Shown: one piece after another, positions 58,596-64,000 of the stretch
Layout of the letters: each line of letters opens with the position of its first letter
Position numbering within the stretch: the first letter of the stretch is position 1
Source of the DNA: Sphingobium fuliginis
Lineage (GTDB): Bacteria; Pseudomonadota; Alphaproteobacteria; Sphingomonadales; Sphingomonadaceae
Assembly (NCBI RefSeq): GCF_004152845.1
Contig: NZ_SEON01000003.1
Span: forward strand, 409,545-473,544
Length of the DNA: 64,000 nucleotides
Reading direction: 5' to 3'
Notes under the pieces: model-generated
Database searches by the model: none
What the model saw: only the letters and a program-made list of their open reading frames with translations
What the model was told of the DNA's origin: nothing
Program-made: the position numbers and the translations under genes

Positions 58596-59122
58596 CTGAG
58601 CGCCTGCTGGTGATTGTCGAGGATGACGAGGCGTTCGCCAGAACGCTCAAGCGCTCCTTCGAACGGCGCGGCTATACGGTGCTGGCGGCCGACAGCCATG
58701 CGGCGCTGGAAACGGTGCTGGCGGGCAGCAGGCCCGGCTTCGCCGTGGTCGACCTGAAGCTGGGCGCGGAATCCGGCCTCGTCTGCGTGCAGACATTGCA
58801 TGCCCATGATCCGGCGATGGTGATCGTCGTCCTGACCGGCTTCGCCAGCATCGCGACGGCGGTGGAGGCGATCAAGCTCGGCGCGTCCAACTATCTCGCC
58901 AAGCCGTCCAACACCGACGACATAGAGGCGGCCTTCGCGCGTTCCGCCGGCGACCCTTCCACCCCCCTCGCGCCCCGCCCGACGTCGATCAAGACGCTGG
59001 AATGGGAACATATCCATGAAGTGCTGAAGGACAGCGACTTCAATATCTCCGAAGCGGCACGGCGATTGGGCATGCACCGGCGCACGCTGGCAAGGAAGCT
59101 GGCGAAGCGGCAGGTGGGTTGA
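58592..59122 (+). CDS. regA: RegA/PrrA/ActR-type response regulator
   Basis: Cognate of RegB. 176 residues: receiver domain with VEDDEAFARTL, phospho-acceptor Asp in AVVDLKLG, T in VLTGFAS and K in LAKPSN, then a proline hinge and a Fis-type helix-turn-helix (NISEAARRLGMHRRTLARKLAKR). ATG overlaps the regB stop by four bases. Global redox control of respiration is expected. Confidence 0.94.
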   Translation: MTERLLVIVEDDEAFARTLKRSFERRGYTVLAADSHAALETVLAGSRPGFAVVDLKLGAESGLVCVQTLHAHDPAMVIVVLTGFASIATAVEAIKLGASNYLAKPSNTDDIEAAFARSAGDPSTPLAPRPTSIKTLEWEHIHEVLKDSDFNISEAARRLGMHRRTLARKLAKRQVG

Positions 59123-59287
59123 AGAGGATATGGGGTGGATGGCGGTCGGCGCGGCCGTTGGCGACAGGAGTTGATGCCCGCCATTGACCGGTTCGCGATT
59201 CGCCGGTCGCCACTGGCCGGTTCGCGGCTGGCCCATCAGGAACGCGCCCGGGGCGAACTCGACATAGCCGTCATGATGTCAGGAATC

Positions 59288-59361
59288 TGGAGCGGGTGAA
59301 GGGAATCGAACCCTCGTCGTAAGCTTGGGAAGCTTCTGCTCTGCCATTGAGCTACACCCGC
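59288..59361 (-). tRNA. tRNA-Gly (anticodon CCC)
   Basis: 74 bases including encoded CCA. Acceptor GCGGGTG pairs with CACCCGC; D-arm GCTC/GAGC; anticodon loop TTCCCAA gives CCC (reads GGG); T-arm GAGGGTTCGATTCCCTT. Confidence 0.95.
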
Positions 59362-59423
59362 CGGGGTGAAACGCGGCTTAGCCTTTGATCCCAATGCCGT
59401 CAACGAGGTCGCAGCGGAGAATT

Positions 59424-60386
59424 TCAGAGGTCGGCATAGGGCGCATCGCCATCGCGGGCCGGTATCGCGCCCCGGCGGCCGATATTCCAGCCGGCCAGGC
59501 GATGACCCGCAAGCGCCGCCTCGCGCGCCGAACGACCGGCGAGGCGGGCATGGAGATAGCCGCCGTTGAACGCATCGCCAGCGCCGCTCGAATCGACGAC
59601 GGAGAGCCTGGCGGGCGGCGCGACGATCTGCCCATCCACCAGACAGCCGTCGGCGCCCAGTTTCACCACGATCTCGCGGCCTTCGCCAGCGCCCCAGCGG
59701 CGGGCCGCATCCTCGACATCGTCCGCCTCGCCCATTTCGACCTCATCGGCCAAAGTGGGCAGACCCATGTCGCTGAGCGCGATGGCACGGTCGCGCCAGT
59801 GGCGCGCGGTCGCGGCATCGGGCCAGAGCCGGGCGCGGTAATTGCCGTCGAACGCCACCTTGCCCCCCTTTGCGCGAACCGCCGCGCACAGGGCGAACAG
59901 CTTTTCGCGCGCTTCCTCGGACAATATCGCAAGCGTGATCAGGGAAAAATAGAGCAGTTCCGATCCAGCCGCTTCTTCCACCATGGCGGCGCTTTCCGGC
60001 AGGTCGAACATGCGCCTGGCGGCCGCCTCTCCCCGCCAATAGTGGAAGCTGCGTTCGCCCTGCGCATCGGTCTCTATCGCGTAAAGGCCCGGCAGCTTTC
60101 CCTCGGCGGAGAGCAGCAGCGACGTGTCGACGCCCTCTGCTTCCCAGGCTGCGCGCAGTTCAGCGCTCATCGGATCGGCGCCGATCGCGCTCGCAAAGCG
60201 CACATGGTCGCCACAACGGGCGAGATGGATCGCCGTGTTGATGACGTCGCCGCCATAGCGCAGGTTCCAGCCCCCACCCGATCCAACCTGGCCCGATCCA
60301 ACCTGGCCCGAACCGAACCCGTCCGACGCGCGGCTCAGTTCCAGCATCGCTTCGCCCACGACGGTGATTCCTGCTGTCTTGCCCAT
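59424..60386 (-). CDS. PfkB family sugar kinase, possible 2-keto-3-deoxygluconate kinase
   Basis: 320 residues: GEAMLELSRA at the start, GGDVINTAIHLAR substrate motif, and the C-terminal PfkB signature DSSGAGDAFNGGYL with catalytic Asp. KdgK is the nearest type by pattern, which would feed the Entner-Doudoroff aldolase; other PfkB sugars are possible. A 15-bp tandem duplication gives GSGQVGSGQV in the N-terminal third. ATG at 60386. Confidence 0.82.
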   Translation of the reverse strand: MGKTAGITVVGEAMLELSRASDGFGSGQVGSGQVGSGGGWNLRYGGDVINTAIHLARCGDHVRFASAIGADPMSAELRAAWEAEGVDTSLLLSAEGKLPGLYAIETDAQGERSFHYWRGEAAARRMFDLPESAAMVEEAAGSELLYFSLITLAILSEEAREKLFALCAAVRAKGGKVAFDGNYRARLWPDAATARHWRDRAIALSDMGLPTLADEVEMGEADDVEDAARRWGAGEGREIVVKLGADGCLVDGQIVAPPARLSVVDSSGAGDAFNGGYLHARLAGRSAREAALAGHRLAGWNIGRRGAIPARDGDAPYADL

Positions 60387-60498
60387 ATGCGTTCCGTCTT
60401 CTTGGCCATCCTTGCCGAAGGCGCCTCCTTGGCGCGGAGGGCACGGCGAAGTCAATGCCGCGCCCGGCCCGGCACGCCGGACAATCGCTTTCGCAAGC

Positions 60499-60523
60499 GG
60501 AACGTCCGGAACGCATGCGCGTT
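60499..60523 (+). promoter_or_regulatory. EcfG (general stress sigma factor) type promoter
   Basis: GGAAC (60499-60503), 16 bases, then CGTT (60520-60523) match the alphaproteobacterial EcfG consensus GGAAC-N16/17-CGTT exactly. Transcription would start near 60530, leaving a short leader to the hybrid kinase ATG at 60561. Confidence 0.68.
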
Positions 60524-60560
60524 GTGGACGACGAACATGTCAATTCGACGGGAACCCCTC

Positions 60561-62522
60561 ATGAGCACGGCGGCACCGGAAGGATCTGGAAACCGCTTCG
60601 AGCTGCTGGTCCAGAACGTCACCGACTATGCCATCTACATGCTCTCCGCCAACGGCATCGTCGTCAGTTGGAATGCCGGCGCGCGGCGCTTCAAGGGCTA
60701 TGAGGCCGATGAGATCATCGGTGAGCATTTCTCCCGCTTCTACACGCCGGAGGATCAGGCGGCCGGCCTGCCCGCGCTTGCGCTGGACACCGCCGAAAAT
60801 GCCGGCCGGTTCGAGGCGGAGGGATGGCGCGTGCGCAAGGACGGCTCCCGCTTCTGGGCGCATGTGGTCATCGATCCCATCCGCGAACCCGGCGGCCAGC
60901 TTATCGGCTTCGCCAAGGTCACCCGCGACCTGACCGAACGCCGCGCGGCGGAGGAGGAATTGCGCCGCAGCGAGGAACGGTTCCGCCTGCTGGTGCAGGG
61001 CGTGACCGACTATGCCATCTACATGCTGGACCCCATTGGGACGATCACGAGCTGGAATCCGGGGGCCGAACGCTTCAAGGGCTATACGACCGAAGAGATA
61101 TTGGGCCAGAATTTCGCGCGCTTCTATTCGGAAGAGGACCGCATGGCCGGCCTGCCATCCCGGGCGCTGGACACGGCAGCGCGCGAAGGCCGGTTCGAGG
61201 CGGAGGGATGGCGCATCCGCAAGGACGGCTCCCGCTTCTGGGCGCATGTCATCATCGATACGATCCGCAGCGCCGCCGGCGAATTGATCGGCTTCGCCAA
61301 GATAACGCGCGACCTCACCGAACGGCGGGAGACGCAACTGGCGCTCGAAGAAGCGCGGGAGGCGGTGTTCCAGGCGCAGAAGATGGAGGCCATCGGCAAG
61401 CTGACGGGCGGTGTCGCCCATGATTTCAACAATCTGCTGGCCGTGATCGTCGGTAGTCTGGACCTGGCGCGGCAGCGGCTGGCGACCGGGGCGGACGTGT
61501 CCCGCTATATCGACAACGCGATGACGGCGGCGGAACGCGGGGCGACGCTGACGCAGCGCATGCTGGCCTTTGCGCGCAAGCAGGAACTGAAGTTGCGGAG
61601 CGTCGATTGCGTGGCGCTGGTGCGGGACATGGCCGACCTCCTGAAGACGACGCTGGGCAGCGGGATCGCCATCGAAACCCGCTTTCCCCTGCATCTGAGC
61701 GCCGCCCATGCCGATCCGGCCCAGCTTGAACTGGCGCTGCTCAATCTGGCGGTGAACGCCAGGGACGCCATGGCCGGCGACGGACGGATCATCATAGAAG
61801 GGGTGGAGGCCACTCTGCCCAAGGCGCAACGCCCCGGACTGGAGGGCGGCCCCTATGTGCGCCTGTCCGTCATCGATGAGGGCGAGGGCATGGACGCAGC
61901 GACGCTGGAGCGGGCGCGCGAACCCTTCTTCACGACAAAGGGCGTCGGCAAGGGCACGGGCCTTGGCCTGTCGATGGTGCACGGCTTTGCCGAACAATGC
62001 GGCGGTTCCCTGACCATCGTCAGCGAACCGGGCCAGGGAACCACGGTGTCGCTGTGGCTGCCGATGGCGCCCGCCGAACCGGCGGAGGTGGCCGTGGCCG
62101 ACATTCCCGATGCCCTTGCCCTGGCGCTGACGGAGCCGCTGGTGATCCTGGCCGTCGACGATGACGATCTGGTGCTGACCAACACCGCGGGCATGCTGGA
62201 GGAACTGGGGCACACGGTATTCCAGGCGACGTCGGGACCGGATGCGCTGCGCATATTGGAACAGGGCAGCGTCGACCTGGTGATCAGCGACTATGCCATG
62301 CCGGGCATGACCGGCACGCAGCTGGCCGACGAGATCGAGCAAAGGCTGCCCGGCCTGCCGGTGGTCATCATCACGGGTTTTGCCGAACTGCCGCCGAACA
62401 TGACGCAACGGCCCCGACTGGACAAGCCGTTCAAGCAGGCGGAACTGGCGCGCATCGTGACCGCAGTGGCGCAGGACCACCAGAAGCTCGTCAGGCTGGC
62501 CGCCCATCCGGACGATCTGTAG
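60561..62522 (+). CDS. Double-PAS hybrid sensor histidine kinase/response regulator
   Basis: 653-residue cytosolic hybrid kinase with no membrane segment. Two PAS domains (about 12-125 and 140-253) share the core DYAIYML...SWN.GA.RFKGY and are offset by exactly 128 residues. Then HisKA with HDFNN (H287), HATPase (NLAVNARDAM, DEGEGMD, GTGLGLSM) and a receiver with phospho-acceptor Asp at about 577 (VISDYAMPGM). An EcfG-type promoter precedes it. ATG at 60561 is preferred; one at 60537 would sit at the expected transcription start. Confidence 0.9.
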   Translation: MSTAAPEGSGNRFELLVQNVTDYAIYMLSANGIVVSWNAGARRFKGYEADEIIGEHFSRFYTPEDQAAGLPALALDTAENAGRFEAEGWRVRKDGSRFWAHVVIDPIREPGGQLIGFAKVTRDLTERRAAEEELRRSEERFRLLVQGVTDYAIYMLDPIGTITSWNPGAERFKGYTTEEILGQNFARFYSEEDRMAGLPSRALDTAAREGRFEAEGWRIRKDGSRFWAHVIIDTIRSAAGELIGFAKITRDLTERRETQLALEEAREAVFQAQKMEAIGKLTGGVAHDFNNLLAVIVGSLDLARQRLATGADVSRYIDNAMTAAERGATLTQRMLAFARKQELKLRSVDCVALVRDMADLLKTTLGSGIAIETRFPLHLSAAHADPAQLELALLNLAVNARDAMAGDGRIIIEGVEATLPKAQRPGLEGGPYVRLSVIDEGEGMDAATLERAREPFFTTKGVGKGTGLGLSMVHGFAEQCGGSLTIVSEPGQGTTVSLWLPMAPAEPAEVAVADIPDALALALTEPLVILAVDDDDLVLTNTAGMLEELGHTVFQATSGPDALRILEQGSVDLVISDYAMPGMTGTQLADEIEQRLPGLPVVIITGFAELPPNMTQRPRLDKPFKQAELARIVTAVAQDHQKLVRLAAHPDDL

Positions 62523-62561
62523 AGCGGCGATCTTTACCAAAGCTTGACGAAACAGGCGTAA

Positions 62562-62579
62562 AACAGGGATTTTCCTGTT
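62562..62579 (+). terminator. Weak hairpin after the hybrid kinase gene
   Basis: AACAGG (62562-62567) pairs with CCTGTT (62574-62579) around GATTTT, 40 bases after the kinase stop. The stem is only six pairs and the T-tract poor, so termination is uncertain. Confidence 0.35.
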
Positions 62580-62660
62580 CTCGCCCCTTGCATGCGCCGG
62601 GGAGTTCGCCAAAGAGACATGAACCTTGTCCCTCCCCTGTCCACCCGCTCGCAGGATCGC

Positions 62661-63533
62661 ATGAACACGCAAGCCGCGCCGACTTCCCATTTCTACACGT
62701 CGCTGCGGATGCGCCTGCACTATCTGGACTGGGGCAACAGCGCCGCGCCGACGCTGGTTCTGGTGCATGGCGGCTTCGACCATTCGCGGAGCTGGGACTG
62801 GACGGCACGGGCGCTGGCGAAGGATTATCACGTCGTCGCGCCCGACCTGCGCGGCCATGGCGACAGCGCCTGGTCGGCCGAGGGTTCCTACATGATGGCG
62901 AACTATGTCTACGACCTGGCGCAGTTGATCGAGCAACTGGGCCGGGAGCCGGTGATATTGGTCGGCCATTCGCTGGGCGGATCGATCGCGCTGCGCTATG
63001 CCGGGCTGTTCCCGGAAAAGGTCGCCAGGATCGTCGCCATAGAGGGACTGGGCCTGTCGCCGGGCCGGATCGAGGAACAGTCGCAAAAGGCCGAGCCCGA
63101 CCTATGGCTGCAATGGATCGAGAAGCGGCGGAACCGGGCGCGTCAGGCACGGCGGCATTATCCGACCCTGGAGGCAGCCGTCGCGCGCATGCGGGAACGC
63201 AACGACCATCTGTCGGTCGAACAGGCGATGCACCTCACCATCCACGGCGTCAATCGCAACGAGGATGGCAGCTATCGCTGGAAATTCGATCCCTATCTTC
63301 ACGATGCGGCGCCCCAGGCCTGGTCGGACATGGACCTGCCGCAATTCTGGAAGCGGATCACATGCCCGACGCTGCTGTGCCTTGGGCTGGATAGCTGGGC
63401 GTCCAATCCGGTGAAGGATGGGCGCGCCGCGCATTTCCGGGATGCCCGGCTGGTCGAATTCGCGGATGCCGGTCATTGGCTGCACCATGACCAGTTCGAC
63501 CGCTTCATCGCGGAACTGCGCGCCTTCCTGTGA
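62661..63533 (+). CDS. Alpha/beta hydrolase
   Basis: 290 residues: oxyanion segment LVHGGFDHSRSWDW, nucleophile elbow GHSLGGS, acid Asp in LGLDSW region, and catalytic His in DAGHWLHHD near the C-terminus. A cap domain lies between residues about 135-215. ATG at 62661 follows CAGGATCGC; an in-frame ATG at 62619 is possible. The substrate is unknown. Confidence 0.85.
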   Translation: MNTQAAPTSHFYTSLRMRLHYLDWGNSAAPTLVLVHGGFDHSRSWDWTARALAKDYHVVAPDLRGHGDSAWSAEGSYMMANYVYDLAQLIEQLGREPVILVGHSLGGSIALRYAGLFPEKVARIVAIEGLGLSPGRIEEQSQKAEPDLWLQWIEKRRNRARQARRHYPTLEAAVARMRERNDHLSVEQAMHLTIHGVNRNEDGSYRWKFDPYLHDAAPQAWSDMDLPQFWKRITCPTLLCLGLDSWASNPVKDGRAAHFRDARLVEFADAGHWLHHDQFDRFIAELRAFL

Positions 63534-63554
63534 CCCGGCCATTCGGAATTTCAA

Positions 63555-63584
63555 CCCTCACCCCGGCGAAAGCCGGGATGAGGG
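63555..63584. repeat. Short palindromic repeat downstream of the hydrolase gene
   Basis: CCCTCA-c-CCCGGC-gaaa-GCCGGG-a-TGAGGG, 12 pairs with one mismatch. It resembles the common dispersed hairpin GCCGGGATGA type and lacks a T-tract; it could still serve as a terminator. Confidence 0.7.
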
Positions 63585-63603
63585 TATGAAGGGCGCCGCC
63601 TGG

Positions 63604-63763
63604 AGCCAATCGACATTCAGAAGATGACGAGCCGAGCCGAAGGCCACCGAAGGTAAAATGGTGGTTTTCCGTGACCCGGAGCGCAGCCTACTCAAAGTAG
63701 GTGAGCACTGGAAGCTCGGAAAAGCGTCATTTGCAGGCCGTCAGGGCTGAATGTCGATTGGCT
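63604..63763. repeat. 160-bp multi-hairpin element with 17-bp perfect terminal inverted repeats
   Basis: AGCCAATCGACATTCAG at 63604-63620 is the exact complement of 63747-63763. Inside, ATGACG pairs with CGTCAT, CCGAGC with GCTCGG, and CCTACT-CAA-AGTAGG (63687-63701) forms its own hairpin. No protein is evident. It could be a MITE-like element or a structured RNA. Confidence 0.8.
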
Positions 63764-63870
63764 CTAGAGCAGATTCCGATCCGATTGCATCGGCTCGACT
63801 GCTCTAAGTTTTTGTTTTGTCGCGTTTTCCGAGTCAGCAGATGATTCCATCTGCTTGGAAAACGCTCTAG
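63764..63870. repeat. 106-bp dispersed repeat, copy B (inverted relative to copy A)
   Basis: Near-identical reverse complement of 18589-18694. It starts with CTAGAGC directly after the 160-bp element and ends with CTAG at 63867-63870, where the IS sequence begins. Confidence 0.9.
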
Positions 63871-64000
63871 GCCGTAGTGACATTTTAGGGATTCACGACG
63901 GTTTGGATTTGTGATTCAAGGCTGGCTTTTGGAGGCTGGCGTGGAAGGCGAAGTGCTGCGGGATGATCAGTGGGAGCGGCTGCGGGAGTTCGTTCCGGGC
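63871..64000 (+). mobile_element. Left end of an insertion sequence, probably IS5 family
   Basis: Bases 63871-63940 are non-coding with A/T-rich content unlike the repeats before them. They lead into a transposase start and run off the window edge. The inverted end and target duplication cannot be set without the other side. The CTAG next to it fits a CTAG or TNA-type target, as for some IS5 groups. Confidence 0.6.
63941..64000 (+). CDS. IS transposase, N-terminal fragment
   Basis: GTG at 63941 with GGAGG five bases upstream begins EGEVLRDDQWERLREFVPG, the N-terminal pattern (L-D-QW-R-PG) of IS5-family transposases. Only 20 codons are inside the window. It is truncated by the window edge and shows no frameshift so far. 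Confidence 0.7.
   Translation, partial: MEGEVLRDDQWERLREFVPG

Noticed and set aside
59130..59290. CCGGTTCGCG-like repeated words before tRNA-Gly
   Set aside because: The words recur irregularly with many mismatches and do not form a clear repeat or structure.
59385..60560. N-terminal extension of the hybrid kinase by 392 codons
   Set aside because: The extension is antisense to the PfkB kinase gene and shows no domain; the EcfG promoter lies inside it.
60540..63086. Open frame of 848 codons on the minus strand
   Set aside because: Antisense to the hybrid kinase and hydrolase genes; no recognisable domain.

Overview
The window is high-GC, densely coded bacterial chromosome, and everything points to a sphingomonad alphaproteobacterium (Sphingobium/Sphingomonas-like). 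The pointers are the order nfuA-tsaB-rimI-mucR-fur-plsC-miaB-phoH-ybeY-corC, the Entner-Doudoroff operon zwf-edd-glk-eda, a Ros/MucR regulator, an EcfG-type promoter, a RegB/RegA pair and many sphingomonad-style intergenic palindromes. The genus is inferred from gene content and order, not from a search. There is no prophage, integron, CRISPR array or large island. The only mobile element is an insertion sequence cut by the right edge.

Layout. 1-12 kb: truncated M16 peptidase, RhlE-type helicase and an FMN-binding protein on the minus strand, then the housekeeping run nfuA to corC. 12-18 kb: DUF2142 membrane protein, PAP2 phosphatase, and lpdA-thioesterase-pdhC of the pyruvate dehydrogenase complex. 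18-25.5 kb: universal stress protein, YadGH-type ABC exporter, PmtA-like methyltransferase, then a LysR gene divergent from a valine-degradation set (isobutyryl-CoA dehydrogenase, 3-hydroxyisobutyryl-CoA hydrolase, mmsB). 25.7-34 kb: enoyl-CoA hydratase, folE with a pteridine-reductase-like SDR, MobA-like transferase, MFS exporter, and a thiolase plus FadB/FadJ beta-oxidation pair behind a strong palindromic operator candidate.

34-44 kb: carbohydrate core. galE-ybaK-pgl overlap one another; after an aminotransferase and tRNA-Leu(CAA) comes zwf-edd-glk-eda. With pgl this covers glucose to pyruvate plus glyceraldehyde-3-phosphate. 44-50.7 kb: lipoprotein, gamma-carbonic anhydrase with hemB, M28 peptidase, DUF2807 protein, and an unusual Amt homologue coupled to a glycosyltransferase. 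50.8-59 kb: MHS-family transporter divergent from cyoABCD-surf1-regB-regA, which joins a quinol oxidase to its assembly factor and to a quinone-sensing redox two-component system. 59-64 kb: tRNA-Gly(CCC), a PfkB kinase (perhaps 2-keto-3-deoxygluconate kinase), a double-PAS hybrid kinase behind an EcfG-type promoter, an alpha/beta hydrolase, then a cluster of repeats running into the IS.

Standout observations: the Amt homologue without the phenylalanine gate, the EcfG site before the hybrid kinase, the palindrome filling the promoter spacer of the thiolase operon, the seven-gene quinol oxidase/RegBA operon, and a 106-bp repeat present as two inverted copies 45 kb apart, one beside a 160-bp multi-hairpin element and the IS. 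No wholly new multi-gene system could be demonstrated.
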